Positions 10,422-28,648 of a DNA stretch of 64,000 nt are shown one piece after another (the stretch's first letter is position 1; each line of letters starts with the position of its first letter). A program made the translations under genes and the position numbers. The notes below the pieces were generated by a model. The model saw nothing but the letters and a program-made list of their open reading frames with translations. It ran no database searches and was not told the DNA's origin. The DNA lies in assembly GCF_958979055.1 (NCBI RefSeq), contig NC_084890.1, positions 27,666,616 to 27,730,615 on the forward strand, read 5' to 3'. This DNA comes from Alnus glutinosa (lineage: Eukaryota; Streptophyta; Magnoliopsida; Fagales; Betulaceae).

Positions 10422-12692
10422 TGCTTTCTGATTTCTTCTGGTTCGACTAATGGGCTCTCACTCTGCCACGTACCCCACCAAGTTTTCATCCTTGGGCTAC
10501 ACTCTATTCCGCTTGATTGATAGACTCGGAAATATAATAATCATTCTTCTATTTAATAGGAACTATTCCTAAGAATAATGGTAATAATTATTCATTTACG
10601 GAGATGAATACATAATTTTATAAAAATTTAAAAAATTAATTATTTTTTTCCAAAAAATTATATTTTATTTTTAACACTTCAACTCTAAAAAAAATAATTA
10701 AAAATAAAATAAAAAAAACACTTGAATTGTTGTGGGTGGTGCCACCCACAAAGGAAAATCGAGGGTCTAATGAAAGAATATCTTTTGTTATTAAATTAAG
10801 GAATAAGAATAATTATTTTATTTCACCATCACTATTACTAGTAATAAGTATTAATATTCTTAATAGAATACACATTTCGCGTATTAAACGAGGCCTTAAA
10901 GAAATAAAAGAAAAAGAAAATGGAGAAAGTTTTCTTTTTTGGAAAAAATTTTTAGCCCAATTTATTAAATTAATATAAGACTTATCATTTTTTACATGAC
11001 CTACGAATCCAATAAAAAATCTAAAATAGGATTGAAGAGTCTAACCCATTTAATTAAATGAGTCGAGTTAGAGTTGACATATATAGTCTTATATCCATGC
11101 GTCGATACAACCCGAACTCAATATGCAATATTTAGGTGTAACACCCTCAAAATTAATTAACCCGGTACGCCTGCATAACCTTATTTACCAAGTAAATAAG
11201 ACGGAAGGGTAATTATGACTCTCACCATAGGGCAACCAAATGATTTATGATTTATGAAGTTATATTGTCTATATTGGGAGATAGTAACGTACAAAATGGC
11301 AAACACATGTTTAACAAAAATTTCACCCAACCCAATTTAAAAGAAAATTTTATTTGCCGTTTCGCACAAGTACAAAGGAGGCACCGTAAGCAACTAGGTG
11401 TTTAAAAAGTATTCCAACATTGATTATGAAGATATACGCTAGGGGTGAAAATATGGGCAGATAATAACTGACCACATCTGCTATCAGCACATAATTACTA
11501 TTCGTTATCCGCATACCCTTTACATATATAATTATATAAATTTAATTAAATTCAATAAAACGACGTCGTTTTGAATTTGACAAATTTATGACCTTTAGAT
11601 TATGTTAAGTTTTTTTCACTATCATCTCGAAGTCATATCTCACTCTATTTACTTTTTTTTCTTTTATTTGAGTAATTCAAATCTCGATTACTCTACGAGA
11701 CAATGACCCTCCATGACTGATAATCGTAAATTATGTAACAAATAAAATTTTGATTTATTTAAATTTGCATATAGTAATAACTGCAGTATTTAATCTTGCA
11801 TATAGATTTAGATAGTAATCCAAAACATTCATTACTTCCTATACAGATAGCAAATAATAACCGCAATAAGTACGCGGATACTGATAGCAATCACATGATG
11901 CGAATACAAATACCTAAAAGTGAAAATCGAATTATGCGGATGAAGAATTGCTAATAACCGTATCCCCATCTTTCACCCCTAAATTATGCGTAATTGAAAA
12001 AGGTTATTTGCCGATCTTCAATTCGTCAAAACCATCTTCACATTTGGCAGCGGCAATAACATCAATATAGAAACAACTTGCGTGCATGGAAAAGTACCAA
12101 ATTTTCTCATTACTTTCCAATATAGACATTGTAACTTCATAAATCAAAAAAAAAAAATAAGAAAATAAGAAGAAAAAAAGTAAGGATACAAAGAAATTCC
12201 ACTGCATTCTTAACGTTTCAGTTTGACACAGCTAACACCTAGGAAATCCGTCAGGTCCTCATACGAATCTCTTTCATGCCATGTTTATCCTCTATAAGTG
12301 TTGACCATGCTGGCTGCCCAATTCCACTCTCCCTGAAATTCATTATTGAACAATTAAATATGCTATATGTTTCAAAAATAGATTGTGATATATCTAAAAG
12401 ATATAAAACAAGAGAAAATTCAATCGGATGACACTTTATTTGCCATGTGGGACAATCCTACCAATTGACATCATCAGTGTCAAATATACCCTCCATTTCA
12501 GGCAAAATGTATAGGATTAACTAGCAAAATATTGCAAGAAAAATAAGCATATCGAAATCTCGTGTATACAATGAAAATGATTCAACTTAAAAGAGATTGA
12601 AGCTGATCCCTCAGCAGCAAAACAGGATTAATTAGCAAAATAGGACCACATACCTGCCTGAATTTTGGAATTGAGGTTGGTCTTATTACAAT
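10422..12692. other. Intergenic region upstream of the Rossmann gene and downstream of MCM3
   Basis: Contains the promoter of the minus-strand Rossmann gene just right of 10421, AT-rich DNA, and the hAT-like element at 11440-11981. Around 12200-12350 there is moderately complex sequence with a possible acceptor for a spliced MCM3 3' UTR, but no coding exon is needed there. Nothing else is recognised. Confidence 0.55.
11440..11981. mobile_element. hAT-like non-autonomous element
   Basis: The ends are inverted: TAGGGGTGAAAATATGGG on the left and CCCCATCTTTCACCCCTA on the right, a typical plant hAT terminus. The body repeats phrases such as GATAGCAAATAATAACCGC. The flanking 8-mers (ATATACGC and AATTATGC) match at only five of eight positions, so the duplication is eroded or absent. 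A reverse-oriented relative is at 19520-19872. Confidence 0.65.
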
Positions 12693-18375
<5,683 letters not shown>

Positions 18376-18472
18376 TTCTGCTTCACAGAGAGAGAGAGAG
18401 AGAAAAATGGAGCCGTGGACCGTGGTGGCAACCTTTTTTGCACAATGGACACTAGGGTTGTAGTTCTTTAGT

Positions 18473-18515
18473 TTTGGCGCGAAACTAACGGTGCTGGCCT
18501 ATGTTTTGGCGGGAA
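18473..18515 (-). promoter_or_regulatory. Two E2F-like sites upstream of MCM3
   Basis: On the + strand TTTGGCGCGAAA (18473-18484) is a near-palindromic perfect E2F consensus, and TTTGGCGGGAA (18505-18515) is a second match. They lie about 98-140 bp upstream of the MCM3 ATG. An AACGG core (18486-18490) between them resembles a mitosis-type MYB site. Plant MCM genes are known E2F targets at the G1/S transition, so S-phase control is the likely meaning here. Confidence 0.75.
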
Positions 18516-18599
18516 TTGGGTTACTGTGGGGCCACTGTTAGGGTTTATTTATTTATTAATTTATTCTCCTCCTTTCTTTTGTTTCCAACAAATGGAATT

Positions 18600-18712
18600 T
18601 AGATCCTCTCCGGTTAGTACATTTTTAGGGATAAAAATGTACTTTCATATTCCACAAAAATGTGAATGTACATTTTTACCCCTAATAATATACTAACTTG
18701 AGAGGATCCTCT
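18600..18712. repeat. Small inverted-repeat MITE
   Basis: AGATCCTCTCCGGTTAGTAC...AAAATGTAC on the left is matched in inverted form by GTACATTTTTACCCC...GAGAGGATCCT on the right, giving a hairpin of about 112 bp with a short loop. No target duplication is evident. Confidence 0.6.
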
Positions 18713-19519
18713 CCATTTATCACTTTTAGGCTGCGTTTGTTTCGACCTAAAAGATTTTTATTTTTATTTTTAATATTTGTGCATACGAAAAAAAAATAAT
18801 CAACGAAAAATAAGGAATTTATGATGAAAAATGGTTTAAGATTCTCAAGTGGCTTAAACCATTTTCTTACCCCCCCTGATTTTAGTGCCAAAGTGCACAA
18901 ATTTTGAAAGAGAGTATTCTGTTAACTTTCTTAGTGTCAACAAAATACCAAAAAAATCAATAGTTTTTGCAAAATGTATTTCCATTTGAAAGCATTTTAT
19001 GGCCATAGAGACCTTTGAGTTCATTTTTATATCACGTAGAATTAATTGTAAATCAAGTAAACCATATGAACTAATTTTGCATTTTTTTTTCCTTTTCTAT
19101 TACTAAAAGTGACACACGTCATTGTTTTATTGGTACTGACATGGCCATTAATGAAATATGTCAAGTGTTTTGATGCAATGACTAAAATGTTATTTTGGCC
19201 TACCCTGATGAACTCTTCTAAATTATTTGTATACCGCAGTAAGCGATTTGTAATTTAAGCTAATTATAGAGACTAATTTTGTATTTATCCCAAAAGAATT
19301 TTTTTTTTATATATACTTATAAAAAAAAATAGTTTTTTATTAATTTTTTATTTTTGTTTTTTAAAGGATAAGGGTATTATCGAAAAAAAAAAAAAGTAAT
19401 ATTTTTGAAACACAGTTATAGTTTGATAGGTTACTTTAGCATATTTGAAAATTCAATGGCAATTATAAAATCGATTGTTAGTTCATGTGACTTTTTTATA
19501 TTTAACCCAATAAATTAAG

Positions 19520-19872
19520 ATTTAACTTATTATATAATTCGCGATTATCAATCATAGAGGATCATTGTCTCATAGAGTAATTGGCATTTAGATAACCAAA
19601 GAAAAGAAAAAATAAAATAAAAATGCATTGAGGTATGTCTTTGAGATAATAGTGAAAAAAACCTAACATAATCTAAAAGTCCTAAACTTACCAAATTCAA
19701 AACGATGACGTTTTAGTGAATATATATATAACTGTATCCGCATTCTCTAAAACCGCTAGCTGCATATGTAAATATTAATTTTAGCTAACTACATCTGCAT
19801 CCAAATCTACATGTGCCGATAGCTGATAGTGGATGCGGGCGGCTATTATCCGCCCGCATGTTCACTCATACT
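19520..19872. mobile_element. hAT-like element, reverse-oriented relative of 11440-11981
   Basis: Read on the minus strand it shares several phrases with the 11440-11981 element, including AACGTCATCGTTTTGAATTTG, a CACTATTATCTC-like stretch and GAGACAATGATCCTC. Its boundaries are not sharp, and the end near 19872 (GCCCGCATGTTCACTC) is degraded. Confidence 0.5.
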
Positions 19873-20767
19873 TAAACCTATCCCATATTAAGCTTAGCCC
19901 AATCTAACACCCATATGTCAAATTAGACCTGATCATAACAATCCACCATACTTCCATGCCAAAATCTCTGGTAGCCCCACTATAAAGCAACTTTCACTTT
20001 GAATTGATAACCCTTTCCACTTTTTTGGCCGATTCACTTAGGCGGTAACCCTTTCTATTTTTTAAGTTTTATTATTTATTATTTATTTTTATTTTTACAT
20101 TGTACCACGTGTCAACACCAGAAAGTAGACACATAGTAATCCATTAAACTTTGGACGAAAATACTATATCCATCTTTTCTCAAAATCCAGGTGCCATCTG
20201 CGATGCGAATTGGAACTGAGGTACAAAAATATAAAGTTTTCAAATTACAAGTACCAAAAAAAAAAAAAAAAAAAAAAAACAAGACTTTAACTCATAGTAA
20301 TATTAGAAACCTAACTAATAAGCTAAAAGCTCCAAGGCTAATGAAACATAAAAAATTAAGCTCTTAAACCTATTCCATATTAGGCTGACCCAATCTATCG
20401 CTCCTACCCCAACCCCAAGTTGGATGCATCACATCACGATCATAACTAAAAGACAATAGGAAGTTAAAGCAAAAGGCCTTTGGCACTTTTTTTTTTTCCC
20501 CTTATCCACTACATTCTTTAAAACCGAATACAAAGCTTTTACACCACTCGCCCAACAGATCGAATAGTTCTAAAGCAAAGATGCCTAAAAGTCCTCAAGC
20601 TAAAATCCAACTCATAATTATCAAAAAATTAACTACAAATGGCTTGAAAGGAAAGCAGCGACTCCAGTTAAGTAGAAAACGAAGCAGCCTCAACAATGAT
20701 GTAACAACCAAAATCTCAAATAAGCAACGACTGATCTCCCTACAAGAAATCCAGAACAGCTGGATGA

Positions 20768-23700
20768 TCAAGGCTTGAAAGCAGAAAAGGCCACGACAGA
20801 GTTGTGCCCGCCAAATCCAAATGAATTTGAAATGGCTGAAAACATATGAAGCGCTAATGAGTGATCAAATCAATTAGAAATGAAAACGCCATGGTTTTTC
20901 AAGGTTTGAGCATCTTACCAACATTCACTTCATGCTGCTGCTTCTTGTTTGCAACGGTGTCAAAGTCAACTGAAGGCTCTGGATTCTGCATCCATTGAAG
21001 AGAACATGTCACCCATCATATTACCCATTATCCAAATGTTTAAGAAAATTGAGTAATACTTTAAAGTTGTCAAAAATAGACCAAAGGAAAGTAAAATTTT
21101 CACAAGCATAAGATTCTGAATTTACTTCCTTTTCCTCGAAAAATTTGAATTTTATTTTTAAAGAAAGTCAACTCCCAATCAATTGGGGTTTGTAAAGATA
21201 GCTAAAGAGTTCATAAGTTTCTTCCTTTCCAAAACACATCATTTGCAATGTTAGTTATTAACATACAAAATAAAATAAAAATCACTTTAATTGGTTCTGC
21301 GCTTCTGTATGCAGTGATTAAAGTGGCCACAATGTTTTTTATAACTCGCTGTTGCATTCAGTGTTAAATGATATGGCATTAACCGCATATTTCATCCAAT
21401 TGATTATTACCAATCAAATATATAAGACAAACTAGTCTCATGTTTTGAACCATCAAAGGTATAAGAATCAATACTGTCTAATGTCAGTGTGTGTGCTGTA
21501 TCTGTGTTTCACAAGTTTATTCTGATACAAGGTTGAAAGCAAGTGTTAACTAGAAAGTAGCACATACGAATTGATTTATGGTAGGATGCAGCCATCCCGT
21601 TGTTATGGCTTTCACAGTGGCAATGGCTTCCAAACCCCCAGCGGCACCAAGGCAATGCCCAATCATTGACTGAAACAAAACGAAGACAAGAACAGAACAT
21701 CAATCAGACAAAAGAAATGAAAATCAATGTCTAACCAGCTTGAATTTGGAAGAAGAGAAAAGAAAGCATGCACTAGGAGAAAGATTACCTTAGTTGCATT
21801 GATTTTGATCTCTGAAGTGTTCTTGAAAACCTTTTTGATGGCATTTATCTCAGCCAGGTCGCCAGCAAGAGTGGAAGTTGCATGTGCATTTATGTAGTTA
21901 ACCTGGAAAATTGGGACACTAGTTTAATTCTCTTCCTTTTTTTGGGGAGTTCGTTTTACTTACTCTGTATGTCATTTGGAAAGAACTTTAGGCACGCATG
22001 ATAATCATAGGCTAGAACATTGATTTCAAAAGAAAAAAATAAAAAGCAATTTAAACTAGAAATAGAACCAGCAAGTTGTAATTGCCAGGCCATCCAAAAG
22101 CACTTAACATTATGTTTGTCCACTCCATCTCAATCATAGACAGCTGAGGCAGCGTTTTAAATCTCAATGACATACAAATAAAGGTTCTTATGTCCTTTTT
22201 ATATTATCCAATAGAAAGCAACGTGGAGGGGAAATTGTAACCATAATTGCATCTTGTAGTTTCTATATGTATTTTTGTTGGCCAGAGCATCTAGTCACAT
22301 ATCACAGAATGTGAGTGGAAATGACTGGTGCATGTGCATAACTTTATAAACCACACAAGATCTCTACATCCCTGCATGATAACAGCCCTACATCTCGGTC
22401 TCATAAATCTGAAAGCACTTTACAGAATCTAAACATCACCTCAACACAAGAAAACATTACGCCAATTATTTGGTTCAGCTACAAAGGATCTATTAAAATG
22501 TTGCACTCTATCTAAGGCCATCACCGTGCCATTAATAACTGGAGTCCTTGCTTCCCTTCCCCTTGCAACACCTTCCAATTTGAACCATATCACTGCTTGC
22601 CAAAGCACTTACGACTAATTAGTATTAACCACCAATGGACACTCAGGCTGCACATGTTTCAAAATAAAATATTTTTTCAAAAAAGTTTTCAAGAAAAATC
22701 ACTAATTTTCTAATTCTATTGTTTGGTGGAGACCCAGACAATGATGTCAAAAATATTTTTGTGTCGTTGGTTGTCACAAAAATCATTTGATACCACCACC
22801 ACCGATCCACTAATTAAATCTTCAAAAATCACCGAGCACCACCTACATGCTGTACTACTTGATGAGATCCTGGTTGTCGGATCGACGATCCACCTAGAGG
22901 AATGTGCCAGTTGTGGTGTTGTTTATTCCGACCCTTCCATGTAAATGATTATAAAGTTTATCTACATAGCAGAGAAAAGTTCACCTCATAATGGATTAAT
23001 GGAATATGAAACAATAGAAGGCCTGCATATACAGTTTGTGACAATAGCCACTAAATATGTACAGAAAAGGGTGTGCATGCACGCATGCAAAGATCCACAC
23101 ACAAATAGAAACGAAATAAAACAAAACAAATAGAGTTTTTGCATGAGAAAGAGAGAATAGGGTGGCAAAATAAAGTAATAATGCAAATGTATTTGAAGAC
23201 AAACAGGACAGCTGGAACCAAATCCCATTCAAGCAAGATTCCAGAAAAATAATAACTAAAAATAAAAAGAGCACCATGCAGTAAAAAGATTAATTTATGG
23301 GGAGGGGGGAAAGAGAATACCTCCTCAGGTGATACACCAGCATCTTCAAGGCTGCTTTCAATGCATGAGGACACACCAAGTCCGTCTGCTCTTGGATCAG
23401 TCATATGATAAGCATCACAATTAACAGCACCACCTAAATACTCGGCAATAATCGGTGCACCTCGTTTCATTGCATGTTCCAAGCTCTCTAGGATCTATCA
23501 TGAAAAAGTCAATTTTACACTAATTAAGATTTTACTATTAATTCATAGAGCAAGATTACACTGCGTGACAACCATTAAACTTAAAATTTGTTGAGAGAGA
23601 GAAAGAGATTCATATGAAGCAAGATTATTCAAATGGTAGAGCGCTCGCTGTCGCTTAGCATGTAGAGGTATGGGGATTGATACCCCACATAAAACTTATC

Positions 23701-25557
23701 AACAAAAAAAAAAAAAAAGAAAAAAAAAAAAAAAAAAGGAGCAAGATTATTAACATCTAATCAATAAAACGTAGATGAGGCGGGGAAAAGAAAAAAAGAA
23801 AAACAGGTGCATGTAATTTCTGATGGGCAATTAATGTTACTTTGCGAGTAGGTCATCTCTACATTAAACACCAAGGAGGACCTGTAATATTTTGCTTTGA
23901 AGTACCCACAATCAGAGTTCTACCTTTGTCTGTTATCATTCTCCAAGGCTATAAAAATTTTTAAAGAAACAAGCAAATCACGATGCAGGGTTGAAAAATT
24001 TAAATCTAAATTGGATTCCCATATGGGTAAGCCTTCAAAGCATACGCAGAAAGCCAAAGTTGTCAACTGGTCTAAGTAACTTGGTCTTCCGTCCTTTGTC
24101 ATTTATGTCCAGGACACATAAAAAAAGAACGTGCTTGATGATGAATATAAGCAGTTAAATAAAAAGAAAATTAGAAATACAAGCAACCAAGTGGCTAAAA
24201 CTGTGTCCTTTTTACACAACTAGCATACAAACAGATGCAGGCTCACCAATACTCCAGCTCCTTCACCCATGACAAATCCATCTCGATCTATATCCCATGG
24301 CCGTGAAGCAGTTTTTGGATCATCATTCCTCTGAGATAAGGCCCTGCATGCAACAAAACCCCCCAATCCAATGGGAATAACGGCAGCTTCAGTCCCACCT
24401 GCAATCATCAGATCAGCCTCACCCCGGCGGATGTGATTTGCAGCAGCATAGAAGCAATAATTGGAGGTAGCACAAGCCGTTGAAATCGAATAATTTGGAC
24501 CCATGAAGCCTATATCAATTGCAAGCAAGGCAGACCCCATATTGGTTATGGCATAGGGAATGAAAAAAGGGGTTATTTTCCTATGACCTCTCTCTATCAA
24601 AGCCTTAACCCCTTCAGAAAAGACCGAGAGACCTCCCATCCCTGTTCCTACAAGCACACCCGCCTTTTCCTTATCAATCTGCACCAGACAATCAGCAATC
24701 GTCTTAAGCCAAGTATAATGCATAAAGAATAAACTTTAAAGGTAATGACTCAATGCTTGAAAGAAATTAAAAAAGAAAAAAGAAGAAGACATTTTGTCAC
24801 AGAATAATACCATAGAAAGATTCAACTCCAAATGTTACATTTGCAGTAAGATTCACAATAGGGTAAAACAACGGGCATTTGATTTATCAAATCTCAAACA
24901 CAATAAGTAACACACACAAACGTGTCGACATTCTACAACCAAACTAATATTTCTTAACTGTTCAAACCCACAAAATCACACAATTTTAAGCACATTAACC
25001 CAAAATCCCCATCATGCAGCACAATTAAATCCCCCACAAATAAACAAAATAAGATTTCATATATATAATGTGTAGCATAAAACTCGAGACGAGTAATAGC
25101 GGACCTTGGAGAGCTTATCGCCGCCGAGGTCGGCGTCCTCGAGAGCCTTCTTGCCAGCAACAATGCAGTAGCGGAGGCAATCGTCGAGTCGCCGGTCGTT
25201 CTTGCCGTCGATGTAGCCCTGGGAGCTGAACTCGCGGATCTGGCCAGCGAACCGGGTGGGGAACTTGGACGCGTCGAACCGGTCGATCAGGCCGATCCCG
25301 CTCTCACCCGCCAGCAGCTTCTCGTAATACAAATCGACGTCGTTTCCGAACACCGATACCAAGCCCGTGCCGGTTACCACGACCCGCTTCTTCGGGTCCT
25401 TCTCGCGCCTCGGTGCCGATACGGTGGCTGGGGTCGAAGCCGAAGCCGAAACGACGGAGACTCGGCTCCTGGCGGTGGGCCCCCAATGGTATGACCGCTT
25501 TCTGTGTAGTGGGGCCACCGGGGATGGCCGGAGAGTTGGCGATTGAAGGGCTTGCAT
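20768..25557 (-). CDS. KAS1: 3-oxoacyl-[acyl-carrier-protein] synthase I, chloroplastic (KASI)
   Basis: Seven exons: 25557-25105, 24678-24247, 23494-23321, 21902-21789, 21669-21568, 20985-20919 and 20835-20768, with GT-AG junctions and 469 aa. The enzyme condenses malonyl-ACP with acyl-ACP, extending chains from C4 to C16 in plastid fatty-acid synthesis. The first 45 or so residues are a Ser/Arg-rich transit peptide. The thiolase-fold catalytic residues are present: Cys220 in STACATSNY, His360 in [11 protein letters not shown], and Lys391 and His396 in KSMIGH. The protein ends [16 protein letters not shown] as in family members. An in-frame ATG four codons upstream (25569) exists, but MQALQ matches the known family start. 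Intron 2 (23495-24246) carries a tRNA-Ala retropseudogene. Confidence 0.97.
23618..23751 (+). pseudogene. 5'-truncated tRNA-Ala(AGC) retropseudogene with poly(A) tail
   Basis: AGCAAGATTATT flanks the insert at 23618-23629 and 23740-23751. The insert starts inside the D-arm (AATGGTAGAGCGCTCGCT) and runs through an anticodon arm with TTAGCAT (AGC anticodon). It has an extra four-base GTCG-type duplication and a decayed stem. The T-arm region GGGGATTGATACCCC follows, then an A-rich tail of about 35 bases. The sequence matches plant tRNA-Ala(AGC) as I remember it. The broken 5' part and mismatched anticodon stem exclude a working tRNA. The duplication plus tail show LINE-type reverse transcription, either of a tRNA or of a tRNA-Ala-derived SINE. 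Confidence 0.75.
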
Positions 25558-25762
25558 GGTAGCTAGCAAGAGGGTTACGATGATACCGATGTGCTTTGTG
25601 GAGGTGATGGGAGTAAGAGTTCGATTAGCGAAGTGCTATTTGTACGCCACGTCTGCAGTTGAGTGATTCACATGATTTGGGTTTGGTTTCTTTAGGTGAG
25701 TTCGTTGCAACGGTAGGATACGACTGTGTGATTCAATATAAATTGTTTTCAATAATCAATCC

Positions 25763-25768
<6 letters not shown>

Positions 25769-25813
<45 letters not shown>
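25769..25813. repeat. (TA)n microsatellite upstream of KASI
   Basis: About 22 uninterrupted TA repeats lie 212 bp upstream of the KASI ATG. Confidence 0.95.
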
Positions 25814-25820
<7 letters not shown>

Positions 25821-26597
25821 TTTTCCTTGATAGTGAAAATGTCTCCTATAATACTCGTCTTTTATTAAATGACAGAAATTTCCTACCAATCGATTTGTAG
25901 ATAATTTTCTATAACTTACATATGATAGTGACATTTGCTGAACTATACTTCACCATTCAGAAAACATATTTAAGAGGAGGAGGGAGCAGATCAACTTCCT
26001 CATCCTCTCTCTTTTCATTTCTACTCATTGCTTCTATCATCCGCCTCTCACTCTGGTTTTTTCTTCTGTTTGTATGTATTCTCCGACCAGATCAGCAATT
26101 TTGGCATCTCTGATATGCATCCGTCTAACTACCTCTGTGTTGTGTCATTCACCTTCTCCCTGGTTGTTGTTGTTGTTTGCTGGTTGTGTTTTTGCTTTGA
26201 ATATGAGTTTTCTTCTCTGTAGATCTACCTCCATGAGCGATATGTAGGATGAAAGTTAGCCATGTGTGATAAGTTATTTCTCACGGCCTTGATAGTTCAG
26301 TGTGATGAGTTATCTTTCATGGCTGATTTAAATAAATTTTTAAGATATTTGGCTACCATTGTTTTCGATCTAGTTTGCTCGGAGCAGATCTGCTCTTTAA
26401 CTATTTTTGTACATGGGTTAGCGGAAGATGAAAGTCATAGATAGCATTTTATTGTAAAAATTTTGATTGTATCTATAACTATGTAACCTCATAGCATGTG
26501 ACTATAATTTTACAGAACTTTATACTTTGTTATACAATAGTTTTATGCTCGTGATATTTGATCAATGAAATATTCATATCTCTTGTTAAAAAAAATA
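25814..26597 (+). other. Intergenic region; possible non-coding retroposon ending in an A-run
   Basis: No gene is recognised. The stretch from about 25970 is more complex than its neighbours and ends TTTGATCAATGAAATATTCATATCTCTTGTTAAAAAAA at 26549-26595, which looks like a polyadenylated transcript end copied into DNA. No matching duplication was found on the left, so this remains a guess. The Mutator-type element starts immediately after it. Confidence 0.35.
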
Positions 26598-28198
26598 GTT
26601 AAATACAATTCAGCCCCGAAGTTGTCACCCGTTTTCAATTTAACTACTAAAGTTTAAAAATTTGCAATGTGCCCTCACAAAGTTTTCAGAGTTTTCAATG
26701 TCCCCATTCCGTTAGCCTTTTCCGTCAAACTAGACAGAATGTGCATCACATACGTGGTACGTGACTTTTTTTTTTTTTTTTTTTTTATGCAAATTTGTCC
26801 ATTTTACCATTATTTAGGCTTGGTCAATTACGACATTGACCTTAAAGCCATAATCCCCTACCTTCAGCCGGGTCTGGGTCGAGTCTTACAGTAAATTCTC
26901 TAATTTCTCGCAGCTCAAAAATGGCTCTTATCATTTTAATTTCTTTTTGACAACACCGCAACACCACCAAACTTGAGGGAAGATATAAATTATCAATTGG
27001 GAAAGAACCCTAACCCTCAGCAAAACCCTCAAGGTTATAGAAACTTTGAAAGTAGAACGTCAACATCACAACCAGAATTCCATCCCAACTCCAAGACCAT
27101 AACAACCATAATAATTAAGCTTTCCACCACCACTACTTCAATTCACATCCACAAATTCAACTCCGTTACAAAAACCTAGTTCACAAATAAAATATTTGAC
27201 CAACACAATTTATTTTTTAACCAAAACACTGCAACACCATCAAAGCGGCATTCTTTCAAACATCTTGAGGATACAAGATAAGAAATTATCAATTATCAAT
27301 TGAGGAAAACCCAATCCAAGCCAATGATTCAGATTAAAATTACACAAATATTCAACAACAAAAAAATAATCCATTTCGTTTCCAACATACACAAAACCCA
27401 TATCGAGCATATCCATATTCTTCACAAACAAAACCAAATAAAAACCAAACAAAAAAAAAGTGCAAGAAATTGAAATTAAACCCTAATCCTAACCCAGACC
27501 GCGTCGGAGTCAACCAAACCACACCGACGACAATGAGACAACGCCGGCAAACCAGACCACGCTGGTTGCTTTGAGGTCTTTGACTTTGCTAAGCACCAAA
27601 TCCAAAACCTCAACCACCTGTGTAAAGAGTTTTCTTTCTTCAACTATAATACTTGCTGGATTATGGGTTATAATGAATGAATGAGTGTATGGGTTGAACG
27701 TATGGAATGAATCAATGAAAGGGGGTGAATGGATAAACTGCAGTAGCTATATTGATTGAATCCAAAAGAACATAGATTGGGCAATTCGAGAAACCCAAGG
27801 TCTCCAAGTAATCAAGAACAAAAACAGGTTACAACTTCAATGAATGAACAACTAACTTTACAAAAGGCTATATAAGCCCAAACAAAGCAAAGCTAATTCT
27901 GCCCAAGGCCCGAGATTCCAGGCGCAAATCCAGCCTACTCACGTTCCTGTATAACAGCAACGTGCGTGTTAACTCTCCTCTCCAAAATGCACCGCTTCAC
28001 TTCCAGCAAGTGGTCACCAGCTGTTGCCCACTTCTCACCAGCTGTGAACCAAAGCCAACTACTTTTCACGAGCTTTTGCCACGTTGCACTTCAGCCTCTA
28101 GTGTCATTTTCTCCTTTTTCCAACCTTTATGCCTTTCATCCCTCAACGTCTCCTTCTGCACACATAGCCATTAGGCTATGGCTGTAAGGCACATGACA

Positions 28199-28216
28199 AA
28201 TGTCCCCCCTTTAAAA
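28199..28216 (-). other. Polypurine tract of the gypsy element
   Basis: On the minus strand, TTTAAAGGGGGGACATT lies directly inside the 3' LTR (27621-28198). This is where plus-strand DNA synthesis would be primed in a live element. Confidence 0.75.
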
Positions 28217-28582
28217 CACCTTGCCCACAAGGTGTGGGTAGGTGTCCTGCAATTTGTAAATAACCTCACAAGTACTATCTTCCACCGGCGATCCATGCCA
28301 CTGAACGAGGACCTCCATAGCTGCCCGTTGACTGATCTTCCTCATCCTCCGGTCCAAAATAGCTTCAAGTTCCGGTTTCAGCTCCCCATGGTGATTGACT
28401 GGTGGTAAAGTGGGAATAGGTAAGATCTGCTTACCCAACTTATTTTTTAAACAAGAAACATGAAATACAGGATGTATTCTCGATGTGGATGGTAGATCTA
28501 GTTTATAAGCTACTGAACCCAACTTTTGAATGATCTGATAGGGCCCATAAAATCTGGGAGCCAACTTCGAATTGCGGCGCAT
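28211..28582 (-). pseudogene. Gypsy integrase C-terminus and chromodomain remnant
   Basis: A 123-codon open frame begins with the integrase C-terminal segment (KLAPRFYGPYQII, then LPSTSRIHPVFHVS). It continues with a chromodomain (ILDRRMRKISQRAAMEVLVQ, then WHGSPVEDSTCE). In chromoviruses this domain directs integration towards particular chromatin. The frame upstream is interrupted. Confidence 0.85.
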
Positions 28583-28648
28583 GGCTACTGATTTTTTACG
28601 GTAAGGTTGAAGGCAAAGGTATACCCATTCCCCTACTTCAAAACTGCG

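Larger units (their letters stand above)
18376..20767. other. Intergenic region between MCM3 (5') and KASI (3')
   Basis: Begins with the MCM3 leader and promoter: a GA-run at 18385-18404 and E2F-like sites at 18473-18515. It then holds a small inverted-repeat MITE (18600-18712), a MITE end of the TTTGTTTCGACC type near 18730, a hAT-like copy (19520-19872) and an A-run at 20257-20279. The rest is AT-rich and shows no gene. Confidence 0.6.

Noticed and set aside
12240..12360. Possible extra MCM3 exon downstream of the stop
   Set aside because: The frame already closes at 12693 with the expected family ending. A spliced 3' UTR is possible, but a coding role is not needed.
23630..23690. Functional tRNA-Ala gene
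   Set aside because: The 5' acceptor and part of the D-arm are missing, the anticodon stem is disturbed by an insertion, and a poly(A) tail follows directly. It is a retropseudogene or SINE.
25558..25569. Upstream ATG extending KASI by four residues
   Set aside because: In frame and possible, but known family members start MQAL, which matches the second ATG at 25557.
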